Notes: generated from the letters alone by a model not told the origin. Positions 1 to 6,102 are shown, counted from the stretch's first letter. The stretch: DNA of 6,102 nt from Eubacteriales Family XIII. Incertae Sedis bacterium (GCA_031263335.1 JAISGB010000014.1:1-6102); one strand, 5' to 3'. Translations and numbers: made by a program.

Positions 1-961
1 CCGACAAGATCGGATCCGGATGATCCGGACTCAGTTGGTACGGATAATTGCTTTCAATGATGCGTATCAGATTGTAGACGGTCTCCAAATGCGGCACGGG
101 GATCCCATGTCTCCGCGCCCGCCCGATCACCGCGCCGCAGATCGCGTCGGCCTCCGTCCGCCGCTCCTTCACCACATCCTGCAACATCGACGTCAGATGC
201 GTGAAGTCCCCGCCTTCGGTCGCCGTCGCCGTGCGGAACAGATCCAAGGCAAATTCCCTGTCGATCGAAACCCCCTCGGCTTCGGCGACCAAGGCGACCT
301 CCTCCGAGATCCGCGCGGCCGTTTCCGCCCCAAGCGCGCCCGTATGGCCGACGACCAATCTCGTGATGCCCGTGATCGGATTCATCGCGGCGTTAAACGA
401 TAATTTCTGCCAGATCTCTTTGAATACGTTTTCGGAAACCCGGGTCTCCATACCGCCCCGTTCCAGCGTATCGCGAACCTCGACGCTCATGGGTTCCGCA
501 AGCGCGCCGAGCGCTTGGATGTCGGAATGCGCGAAGCTGTCGATTCGGATCGCTCCGAGGCCGGTCAACGTCGTCGCGGTCAGGGTGCAACCGATGATCA
601 TGCGATCCTTCCCGACGATTTCCTCGATGACATCGAAATTGCCCACGCCGTTCTGAACGGATATGATGATCGACTGCGGGGATAAAAACGGCAAGACGCT
701 CCTCAACGCGTTTTCCGTCTGCGAAGACTTGGTCTGAAGCATGGCGGCGTCCGCGGATCCGAGACATTCGAGCGAGGAAACGGCGGGAATCCGCATATAG
801 GACACGCTCCCGTCCTCTTCCGTGATTTTCAGCCCCCTATCGTTGATCGCGTCGATGTGCTCCTTGCATATATCGTAGAGGGTCACATCCGCGCCGCCTC
901 TTTGAAAATGCACGCCGAATCGGCATCCCATGGCGCCCGAACCTATGATTGCAATTTTCAT
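1..961 (-). CDS. Ketopantoate reductase-family (PanE/ApbA-like) dehydrogenase, C-terminus cut by window edge
   Basis: The reading frame is open from an ATG at 961 to the left edge, giving 320 residues without a stop. This is slightly longer than usual for the family (about 300), so only a short tail should be missing. The N-terminus has a Rossmann dinucleotide motif, IAIIGSGAMG (residues 3-12). The family's active-site residues all appear at the spacing known from E. coli PanE: QTK at 76-78, QNG with N104, K186 followed by N190 and N194, then S258 and E270 in TSMLQD...RRTEAD. The enzyme should therefore be a functional NAD(P)H-dependent 2-keto acid reductase or 2-hydroxyacid dehydrogenase, cytosolic. 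The start is supported by GGGAGGAG 4 bases upstream. Homologues outside pan operons often act on other keto acids, and no pantothenate gene lies nearby, so I do not assign panE. The last visible residues are rich in Pro and Asp (SPDHPDP). The family is certain; the substrate is not. Confidence 0.93.
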   Translation of the reverse strand, partial: MKIAIIGSGAMGCRFGVHFQRGGADVTLYDICKEHIDAINDRGLKITEEDGSVSYMRIPAVSSLECLGSADAAMLQTKSSQTENALRSVLPFLSPQSIIISVQNGVGNFDVIEEIVGKDRMIIGCTLTATTLTGLGAIRIDSFAHSDIQALGALAEPMSVEVRDTLERGGMETRVSENVFKEIWQKLSFNAAMNPITGITRLVVGHTGALGAETAARISEEVALVAEAEGVSIDREFALDLFRTATATEGGDFTHLTSMLQDVVKERRTEADAICGAVIGRARRHGIPVPHLETVYNLIRIIESNYPYQLSPDHPDPILS

Positions 962-1038
962 CCGACTCCTCCCGCAAACAGTTGCTTTCAATCAGCGTTA
1001 AAGATTGTTCGATCGGTCGATCCATTCCCGACAGAACG

Positions 1039-1067
1039 ATTATCCACCCAAAAAATAGGAACGACAA
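1039..1067 (-). promoter_or_regulatory. Sigma70-type promoter of the ketopantoate-reductase-like gene
   Basis: Read on the minus strand, TTGTCG (1062-1067, 4 of 6 consensus matches) is followed after exactly 17 bases by GATAAT (1039-1044, 5 of 6). Transcription would begin near 1032, giving a leader of about 70 bases before the ATG at 961. This suggests that the dehydrogenase can be expressed independently of the AraC gene upstream, although no terminator separates them. Predicted by eye only. Confidence 0.55.
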
Positions 1068-1155
1068 CGACCCAAAAATCTTTTTTCCGTCCGTTTTTCA
1101 CAAATTGCTATGATTGCGGGGTTTGCCGGATCGGCGGACGCGCGGGGAACGCGTT

Positions 1156-2076
1156 TTATCTGCCCTTGATTCGGCGATATTCGTTGACGGTGATGCGCTC
1201 CGTCTCTTTGAAGAGTTTTTTGAACGTCTGCTCTGTTCCAAGGCCGACCTTTTTCGCGATTTCATCATTTGCGAGATCCGTATTCTTGATCATGTTTTTC
1301 GCGGCGTCCATCCTGAATGTACGCAGAATATCGCTGAATGTCGTCTTGAACATCTTATTGAATACCCGGTTTACATGGCGGGAAGAAATAAAAAGATCGG
1401 TCGCCAAACTGTCCACCGTGATATCCTCCGCGTAATGGATGCGGATATAATCGATGCATCGGATTGCGAGATTCGCCTTTTCATCCGTCGTGATGCTCTC
1501 ATTCGGAATCAACGGTATCTGCCTGATCGCCTGTATCAGTATGCGGAGACAGAGCATGTTCAGAGAGATGTTCCACCCAAACGATTTTTCGTCCAATTCA
1601 TTTTGGATTTCCCGGAACGTTCTCCGGATGATGTCCCGCGTCTCCCCGGCGGTCGAAACCAACACATACTTGTCCCGTCGCATCATGTGAAGCGCTTTGT
1701 CTATTTCCGCTGCCTCCACCGCGCGCCTGTCCTTCTTCGGTTGGACCGATTTCAGGGGATTCAAATCAAAGATCAATGAAAAGAACGTCTTTTTCTCATC
1801 GGGTATATACTCGACATAGTGAATCGTTTCCGGGGGCAGGAACAGCAGATCGTTTTCGGACAGCGTTTCCTCGCTGTCGCCGATCGTGATATTGAATCTG
1901 CCGTCCTTCACGTAATACAATTCGAAACAGGCGTGGGAATGCCAAAACCCGAAATCCTTCTCATTGAGGCACCCGACATGATAGATGATGAAATCGTAGT
2001 TTCCGATCGGCAGATGCGCCGTCTGTATCTGGTTGAGCGTCTTCGTGTTCCCAAAGACCGGTTCTTCGGCGTTCAT
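1156..2076 (-). CDS. AraC-family transcriptional regulator with N-terminal cupin sensor domain
   Basis: The protein has 306 residues, a standard length for this class. Residues 20 to about 105 form an AraC-type cupin ligand-binding domain, seen in FWHSHACFELYYV (44-56), with H46, H48 and E52 as the usual cupin-type residues, and in the turn LLFLPPETIHYV (77-88). A helical linker (about 115-200) leads to the C-terminal double helix-turn-helix. The first HTH is at about 219-243 (ITVDSLATDLFISSRHVNRV). The second is at about 271-291 (DEIAKKVGLG...FKKLFKE), ending in NEYRR. The final motif lacks the common G-x-x-P before the Y-R. It is a cytosolic DNA-binding activator, probably controlling the divergent genes in response to a small molecule. 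The ATG at 2076 follows AGAGGA by 9 bases. It lies 135 bases downstream of the URO-D gene, with no clear promoter of its own, so cotranscription is likely. The inducer is unknown. Confidence 0.93.
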   Translation of the reverse strand: MNAEEPVFGNTKTLNQIQTAHLPIGNYDFIIYHVGCLNEKDFGFWHSHACFELYYVKDGRFNITIGDSEETLSENDLLFLPPETIHYVEYIPDEKKTFFSLIFDLNPLKSVQPKKDRRAVEAAEIDKALHMMRRDKYVLVSTAGETRDIIRRTFREIQNELDEKSFGWNISLNMLCLRILIQAIRQIPLIPNESITTDEKANLAIRCIDYIRIHYAEDITVDSLATDLFISSRHVNRVFNKMFKTTFSDILRTFRMDAAKNMIKNTDLANDEIAKKVGLGTEQTFKKLFKETERITVNEYRRIKGR

Positions 2077-2084
2077 TTTGCAAC

Positions 2085-2117
2085 ATCCTCTTGCGACAAT
2101 CCTCTTGCGACATCCTC
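2085..2117 (-). repeat. 14-bp tandem repeat multiplying the ribosome binding site of the AraC gene
   Basis: The unit ATCCTCTTGCGACA (plus strand) occurs perfectly at 2085-2098 and 2099-2112. A third partial copy (ATCCTC, 2112-2117) is offset by one base. On the coding strand each copy carries GAGGAT, so the AraC gene has three purine-rich Shine-Dalgarno-like sites in a row. Only the nearest (GAGGA at 2086-2090) lies at a proper distance, 9 bases from the ATG. Confidence 0.85.
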
Positions 2118-2211
2118 ACCCATCATTCACATCCGACCGCCGTAAACCGTAAGGATCGATCGTATTCGTCCGGCGAAGATCCCGGAGATCCCCGGCCTCC
2201 GAGATCAAGCC

Positions 2212-3234
2212 TTACAACCCGCCGTACTTTTCCAGACTATAGTTGAATATTTCGTCGTCAAACGCGTAATACACATCCTCTCTCAACGCATAGGCGGACA
2301 TGAAAACACCGGCGCCCGGATTGACATGCGCGCCGTATGCGTCAACCAATTCCCGCGCGTACGCACGCGCCCGATCCGGCGTCGTATCCGGATCGTACAT
2401 GATATACGCGTCGGGACGGTAATGCACGGTGGTCCGATCTCCGTATGTCTCGACGATGCGTTTTATGTCGTTGATGATCTGAATCTGCAGGCCGTCCGCA
2501 TGAAGCTCGTCGACAAGATAGGGAACGAAGGCTTCGACGAGGCCGCAATTGTGAAACAGGACCTTGACGTCCATCCCTCGCAACGCCTCCATGATGCGTA
2601 CCGTCGGCCGGAAGATCGTCTCCTTCCACATGTTAATCGAGAAGAAGGGCGCCCTTGCCGTTCCCCAATCATCGTGATAGGCGACCCAATCATAATGATA
2701 GACGTCGTTCAGTCGTTTGAACACCTCGATCTTGTGATCGGCCATGTGCTCGAAAAAGGCGCGGCACGCCTCCGGTTCGAGCGCCAAGTCGGCCAACGCT
2801 TGTTCGAACCCCTCAAACACATGCAACTTCTCCCAAATTCCATAGCCGAACAGACAGCCGGTCGCCCTGCTTTCATCGCGCACAAAATCCGCATAGCCCC
2901 GCTTCCAATCCCACCCGTCCAAATCGGGCCAAACGATCTTCTCCTTCCACTCCTTGATCTCGTTGAATAACCCGCGCTCGGGCGTACTCGTCCCCTGCGC
3001 GGCGCTGAACCTGTACCTGACGCCAAACCAGTCCGCGCTGTCCTCATACACCGTCGGCGCAATGTCGCCGTAGGCTGCGGTCGGGGAACTCAGGCTGCTC
3101 GATTCCAAATTGGGCATCCACAGCGGTTTTTCTTGGTTAAAGGCTCGCATGAGATTCTCGCGCGGGGAGATGGGATAATCGCGCGGTCTGTCCGGAAAAC
3201 GGATGGGGATTGTGGGGATCTCAAAATTCTTCAT
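2212..3234 (-). CDS. Uroporphyrinogen decarboxylase (URO-D) family protein, MtaA/MtbA methyltransferase-like fold
   Basis: The protein has 340 residues, the family's usual length. The segments HDDWGTARAPFFS (187-199), MWKETIFRP (202-210) and VLFHNCGLVEAFVPYLVDEL (225-244) are typical of the URO-D superfamily TIM barrel. This superfamily includes both heme-pathway UroD and the methylcobalamin:CoM methyltransferases MtaA/MtbA and related O-demethylation enzymes. H228-x-C230 matches the first two zinc ligands of the methyltransferase branch. At the third-ligand position, where relatives have P-G-C-G, this protein reads NPGAG (305-309), with A308, and there is no cysteine after C230. True heme UroD is unlikely given the isolated catabolic context. 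The start is fixed by AAGGAG 9 bases before the ATG at 3234. It is the first gene of the minus-strand block. A methyl-transfer or substrate-binding role is inferred; no corrinoid protein is in view. Confidence 0.85.
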   Translation of the reverse strand: MKNFEIPTIPIRFPDRPRDYPISPRENLMRAFNQEKPLWMPNLESSSLSSPTAAYGDIAPTVYEDSADWFGVRYRFSAAQGTSTPERGLFNEIKEWKEKIVWPDLDGWDWKRGYADFVRDESRATGCLFGYGIWEKLHVFEGFEQALADLALEPEACRAFFEHMADHKIEVFKRLNDVYHYDWVAYHDDWGTARAPFFSINMWKETIFRPTVRIMEALRGMDVKVLFHNCGLVEAFVPYLVDELHADGLQIQIINDIKRIVETYGDRTTVHYRPDAYIMYDPDTTPDRARAYARELVDAYGAHVNPGAGVFMSAYALREDVYYAFDDEIFNYSLEKYGGL

Positions 3235-3264
3235 CGAATCCGGCTCCTTCCTTCGTGTGACCCT

Positions 3265-3294
3265 ATTTTAACCTGCCGAGAAATCCGTTTTCAA
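3265..3294 (-). promoter_or_regulatory. Sigma70-type promoter of the URO-D-family gene
   Basis: On the minus strand, TTGAAA (3289-3294, 5 of 6 consensus matches) and TAAAAT (3265-3270, 5 of 6) are separated by 18 bases. Transcription would begin near 3258, leaving a short leader of about 24 bases that contains the AAGGAG site. This is the best-looking promoter in the window. It probably also serves the AraC gene downstream. Confidence 0.65.
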
Positions 3295-3353
3295 GTCCAA
3301 TATCCGAGGGGTTCTTATTCTTGAACGGAATATATGTCGTCGCGCTTTTTGAA

Positions 3354-3382
3354 TTGCTCCCATACTTCTCTTTATTTAGAAT
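3354..3382 (+). promoter_or_regulatory. Sigma70-type promoter of the plus-strand block
   Basis: TTGCTC (3354-3359, 3 of 6 consensus matches) and TAGAAT (3377-3382, 5 of 6) have the ideal 17-base spacing. Transcription would start near 3389, giving a leader of about 100 bases that contains the hairpin at 3425-3454. The weak -35 box would fit a promoter that needs an activator such as the AraC-family protein encoded nearby, but that is inference. Confidence 0.5.
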
Positions 3383-3424
3383 GGAAACGTAACTTGGCTT
3401 GGTCATGTACGTAAAATTTATTCC

Positions 3425-3454
3425 TCCCGCAAGCGGGTCGATACCGTTGCGGGA
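3425..3454 (+). promoter_or_regulatory. GC-rich hairpin in the 5' leader of the UGSC/GrdB-like gene
   Basis: TCCCGCAAGCGG (3425-3436) and CCGTTGCGGGA (3444-3454) form an 11-base-pair stem with one bulged G (3433) and a 7-base loop. A shorter competing hairpin, CCCGC-AA-GCGGG (3426-3437), shares the 5' arm. No T-run follows, so this is not a standard terminator. It ends about 18 bases before the Shine-Dalgarno site. It could affect mRNA stability, translation or binding of a regulator. Confidence 0.55.
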
Positions 3455-3472
3455 TGGGCATTCTCGTCAACC

Positions 3473-3481
3473 GGAAAGGAG
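3473..3481 (+). promoter_or_regulatory. Ribosome binding site that fixes the start at 3492
   Basis: GGAAAGGAG lies 10 bases before the ATG at 3492. The frame is open further upstream, to a TTG at 3399 and an ATG at 3405, but neither has a Shine-Dalgarno site, and the 31 extra residues would run through the leader hairpin and look non-conserved. The 3492 start is therefore preferred. Confidence 0.85.
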
Positions 3482-3491
3482 AAACGCGTTA

Positions 3492-5201
3492 ATGTCAGAG
3501 AAGTTGAACACATTGTTGGATCCGAGATGGAATCAGAAACGGACCGTGATCGACCTTGCGCCCCGCCCGACGTTGGATGAACTGAAGGACGGCAAGATTC
3601 TGTTCTACAACAATACAAAATTGGGGTTTTGCAATTATTATACGGTATTTACGCGCATCAAGGAGCATCTCACCGAACTGGGCGTCACGAATTGGGTCGA
3701 ATATACCGAAACGGTTCGAGGGAAGGACGCGGAGATGCTCGCCGATTACGCCGCCATGCTCGCGCGGGAAAACCCGACCGCGGCCATCGTCGCGTTTGGC
3801 GACATGGGGACGTCTTCGTCCACGACGGTCCTCACGATTGAATTGGAAAAATTGGGAATTCCCGCCGTCTACATGACGGCGCCTCCGGGGACCGGCATTA
3901 CGCGGGGCGTGGGCTACTATCGGGCGGGGAACCTGTGCATGAGTTCGGTCGATATCTATCAGGCCAGCACGGAGGAGGAGATCGCGGCCGAAGTCGACGG
4001 GCAATGGGACTACATCATCAACTCGCTGACGAAAAACGGCGATGACCTGCTCGCCCTCGCCAACATTGACATTCCGATGGATCGGGGTGAGATAAGGGCG
4101 GACGGCACATTGGCGTTCCTGCCCGCGTATGACGAGGGCCGAGCGGCCGAACCGGGCGCGTTCATCGAGGAAGTCACGGATTATTTCAACGACGAGCGCC
4201 TCGGCGACGGCCTTCCCATCGTGCCGCCCACGAAAGCGCGCTATGAGAGGATGCGCGCCTACTGCCCATGGCCGGAGGATGAAACGCTGTGCGACGCTTC
4301 GGGTCCCGCCGGCGGGAAGATAACGGTAAAGGACGTCATCATCGCCGCCATCATGGCCGGATGCAAACCGACGGCGCTCCCCGTGCTCGTCGCAACCTGC
4401 AAGGCGCTGAACAACAAACGCTATAATCTGAACCAGAGCGTGACGACATCGCACCCGGGCGGAAACATGGTCATCGTCTCCGGACCCATCGCGCAAGAGA
4501 TAGGGATCTCCGGGCAACAGGGCTGTCTCGGCCCCGGTTGGCCGCACAACGCGACGATCGGACGCGCGATCAATCTCCTGATGATAGACATCTTCCGCTC
4601 CGTACCCGGCGTGTGCGATCTCGACTGCCTCGCGTCCCAAGCCGAATTCACCTACTGTTTCGCCGAAGAGCCGAAACTCGCGCAGTGGAACATGATCAAC
4701 GAGGACCGTTTTGACGCGGAGACGACAACCGTGTATGTGCTGAAAGCGGAACCCTTGCACGACATCATAGACTTTCTGAGCCTCAACGGCCATGATCTGC
4801 TCGACACGATAACCGCCTGTTGCACCACGCTCGGCTCGAATAACGCGTACATGCCCGGACCGCTCGTCGTGTGCCTCACGCCCGATCACGGCATGATGCT
4901 CAAGAAGGACGGATACACGAAGGAGATGATCCAAGCGCATATCCATACCTACGTCTACCATCAGACGCCCATGGTCAACGGGCGGGGTCTCGTACCCGTG
5001 CGTCCGAAGGAGTGGGACAATCGGCATCCGTTGCCCGTCACGCGAACGCCGAAAGATGTCGAGGTGGTCACCGTCGGCGGACGCGGCGGCCATTCGGGCG
5101 TGATCCTGCCTTGGGCTCTCCACAGCGAGGGGATCGTGGAACCCCTCGCGTTGCCGGATGGGACGATCGCGAAAACGTTGAACGAATTTAAAGCAGAATG
5201 A
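3492..5201 (+). CDS. Two-domain UGSC/GrdB-like protein with degenerate redox motif (M-G-T-S)
   Basis: The protein has 569 residues, with no signal peptide or membrane segment. The N-terminal domain (about 35-180) resembles the UGSC-like and glycine-reductase protein B (GrdB) selenoprotein domains. AIVAFGDMGTSSSTTV (98-113) followed by IELEKLGIPAVYMT (116-129) matches the family pattern G-D-U/C-G-S/T-C then E-x-E-K-x-G-I-P. Here U/C is Met105 (a plain ATG, 3804-3806) and the second Cys is Ser108, so the redox pair is absent. The C-terminal domain (about 225-569) starts with LGDGLPIVPPTKARYERM (237-254) and includes AAIMAGCKPTALPVLVA (285-301), a pattern I recall from uncharacterised proteins associated with the UGSC family. 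It has several cysteines (C258, C267, C291, C303, C345, C375, C379, C389, C443, C444, C461), some possibly catalytic or metal-binding. It is the first gene of a block with the flavoprotein 30 bases downstream. The reaction is unknown; the family link is from memory of motifs. Confidence 0.75.
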   Translation: MSEKLNTLLDPRWNQKRTVIDLAPRPTLDELKDGKILFYNNTKLGFCNYYTVFTRIKEHLTELGVTNWVEYTETVRGKDAEMLADYAAMLARENPTAAIVAFGDMGTSSSTTVLTIELEKLGIPAVYMTAPPGTGITRGVGYYRAGNLCMSSVDIYQASTEEEIAAEVDGQWDYIINSLTKNGDDLLALANIDIPMDRGEIRADGTLAFLPAYDEGRAAEPGAFIEEVTDYFNDERLGDGLPIVPPTKARYERMRAYCPWPEDETLCDASGPAGGKITVKDVIIAAIMAGCKPTALPVLVATCKALNNKRYNLNQSVTTSHPGGNMVIVSGPIAQEIGISGQQGCLGPGWPHNATIGRAINLLMIDIFRSVPGVCDLDCLASQAEFTYCFAEEPKLAQWNMINEDRFDAETTTVYVLKAEPLHDIIDFLSLNGHDLLDTITACCTTLGSNNAYMPGPLVVCLTPDHGMMLKKDGYTKEMIQAHIHTYVYHQTPMVNGRGLVPVRPKEWDNRHPLPVTRTPKDVEVVTVGGRGGHSGVILPWALHSEGIVEPLALPDGTIAKTLNEFKAE

Positions 5202-5215
5202 TCGAATTGAGCGGT

Positions 5216-5221
5216 AAGGAG
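5216..5221 (+). promoter_or_regulatory. Ribosome binding site of the FAD oxidoreductase gene
   Basis: AAGGAG lies 10 bases before the ATG at 5232, inside the 30-base gap after the preceding stop codon (5199-5201). There is no room for a separate promoter or terminator, so the two plus-strand genes are almost certainly cotranscribed. Confidence 0.85.
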
Positions 5222-5231
5222 TTGAGATATT

Positions 5232-6102
5232 ATGGGACATGTACAATTAAAGGAAAATCCCCACGGGAACGACTACAATACAAACTATGACGTCATCGTC
5301 TGCGGCGGTGGGACCTCGGGCGTCGCGGCGGCCATCGCCTCCGCCCGCGCGGGCGCAAACACCCTGCTCGTGGAACGATCCGGGACGCTCGGCGGGCAGA
5401 TGAATGTTTCCGGCCCGCCCGGATTCGCCTACGCGAGGCTTTGGAACCCGCGCGGGGAACGAGATGTGGCGGGCATCGTCGAGGAGACGTACCAGCGCCT
5501 GTATGAGAGCGGACACGCCTTGCCGCATCTGCGTTTTGCCGTCCGCGACAAGGCCGGATTCAGTTTCTCCTATATCGATCCCGATTGGTGGACGGATCTC
5601 ATCTATGAAATGATGGACGAAAACGACGTCACCTTGTTGCTCGATTCGCTCGTCGTCGATGTCTTAACGGACGGGGATACCGCCAAGGGCGTCGTCGTTG
5701 AAAACGCCAACGGGCGCGTGGAGATTCAAGGCAAGCGGATCATCGACGCCACGGGCGAAGGCTATGTCGCCATCCAAGCGGGCTGTGAGGTTGACTATGT
5801 GCCGAGGGAAGCGGTGCAACCGCATACGCTCGCGTTCACCGTTGACGGCGTCGATTGGAAAAAACTGTTGCGTTATGTCCGTTCCCGGCCGGAGCAGTTT
5901 TCCTTCAAACAATTGATCTTCCCCTACGAGGGCGCCACCACACACGAGGAAGTCATGGATTGGTACAGCAAGTGCGACGACATCACGCACCTCGGGGAAC
6001 TGATGGGCTTTTACGAGCTGCGCGACATCGCCTTGGCAAACGGCGATTGGCACCCGTATTCGGGCGCGGGATTTTTCCTGATCCCGAGGGAGGGCGGCCA
6101 CG
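5232..6102 (+). CDS. FAD-dependent oxidoreductase (FAD_oxidored type), C-terminus cut by window edge
   Basis: The frame is open from the ATG at 5232 to the right edge, giving 290 residues of a protein that in this family usually exceeds 400. The N-terminal FAD-binding Rossmann motif is clear: YDVIVCGGGTSGVAAAIASA (19-38), then the acidic residue ending the second strand in LLVERSGTLGGQM (45-57). The second FAD-contact motif, IIDATGEGYVAIQAGCEVDY (170-189), corresponds to the D-A-T-G-D/E-G signature of this flavoprotein group, which includes fumarate-reductase-like and other dehydrogenases. It should be a cytosolic flavoprotein that oxidises or reduces an organic substrate. Its tight coupling to the UGSC/GrdB-like gene suggests that they act in one pathway. 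The substrate cannot be read from the visible part. The lack of a signal peptide argues against an exported respiratory reductase. Confidence 0.9.
   Translation, partial: MGHVQLKENPHGNDYNTNYDVIVCGGGTSGVAAAIASARAGANTLLVERSGTLGGQMNVSGPPGFAYARLWNPRGERDVAGIVEETYQRLYESGHALPHLRFAVRDKAGFSFSYIDPDWWTDLIYEMMDENDVTLLLDSLVVDVLTDGDTAKGVVVENANGRVEIQGKRIIDATGEGYVAIQAGCEVDYVPREAVQPHTLAFTVDGVDWKKLLRYVRSRPEQFSFKQLIFPYEGATTHEEVMDWYSKCDDITHLGELMGFYELRDIALANGDWHPYSGAGFFLIPREGGH

Noticed and set aside
13..29. Short direct repeat GATCCGGA at 13-20 and 22-29
   Set aside because: It lies inside the coding sequence and simply encodes the D-P / H-P-D-P tail. It is too short and coding-constrained to be a separate element.
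201..656. Plus-strand open frames over the first 700 bases
   Set aside because: They lie opposite the continuous ketopantoate-reductase frame, which has every active-site residue. Their translations show no recognisable domain.
1123..1140. Possible terminator after the AraC gene (GCCG-ATC-CGGC on the minus strand)
   Set aside because: The stem has four base pairs with a 3-base loop and no following T-run. It is too weak to call.
2183..2201. Possible terminator just downstream of the URO-D gene (CGGAG/CTCCG stem, 9-base loop)
   Set aside because: The stem is only 5 pairs and no T-run follows on the minus strand, so it is not a convincing intrinsic terminator.
2212..3234. True heme-pathway uroporphyrinogen decarboxylase (hemE)
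   Set aside because: The H-x-C motif and the setting beside a flavoprotein, an AraC regulator and a keto acid reductase fit the methyltransferase-like branch of the superfamily. No heme biosynthesis gene is nearby.
3399..3491. N-terminal extension of the UGSC/GrdB-like protein to a TTG (3399) or ATG (3405)
   Set aside because: These starts lack a Shine-Dalgarno site, and the added residues run through the leader hairpin. The ATG at 3492 has GGAAAGGAG at good spacing.
3495..5246. Long open frame (583 codons) on the minus strand opposite the UGSC/GrdB-like gene
   Set aside because: Its translation is rich in Arg, His and Asp and shows no domain motif. It mirrors the codon structure of the plus-strand gene, which has a clear ribosome binding site and family signatures. 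It is a GC-driven shadow frame.

Overview
The window carries five protein-coding genes in two divergent blocks, all with similar moderately GC-rich codon use, strong AGGAG-type ribosome binding sites and sigma70-like promoters. This gene style, together with the protein families present (a cupin/AraC regulator, a URO-D/methyltransferase-fold protein, a GrdB/UGSC-type domain and an FAD_oxidored-type flavoprotein), suggests an anaerobic or facultative Bacillota, most likely a clostridial or Paenibacillus-like lineage. That placement is inference; nothing here, such as an rRNA, fixes the taxon.

Minus-strand block, in transcription order: a URO-D-family protein (3234 to 2212), an AraC-family regulator with an N-terminal cupin (2076 to 1156), and a ketopantoate-reductase-family dehydrogenase (961 to beyond the left edge). 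The first gene has a good promoter in the divergent region and the dehydrogenase has its own promoter at 1039-1067. The gap before the AraC gene holds a 14-bp tandem repeat that multiplies its ribosome binding site.

Plus-strand block: a 257-bp divergent intergenic region with promoters facing both ways and a strong hairpin in the plus-strand leader; a 569-residue protein whose N-terminal domain resembles the UGSC/GrdB (glycine reductase protein B) selenoprotein fold; and, 30 bases later, an FAD-dependent oxidoreductase cut by the right edge.

The layout (regulator, NAD(P)-dehydrogenase, flavoprotein, URO-D-like protein and UGSC/GrdB-like protein around one divergent promoter) looks like an inducible catabolic or cofactor-dependent locus rather than housekeeping. 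The most interesting point is that two different proteins seem to have lost expected metal or redox residues. The UGSC/GrdB-like domain reads M-G-T-S where relatives have U/C-G-S/T-C. The URO-D protein keeps the H-x-C zinc motif of MtaA-type methyltransferases but has alanine where the third ligand cysteine is expected. The substrate is unknown.
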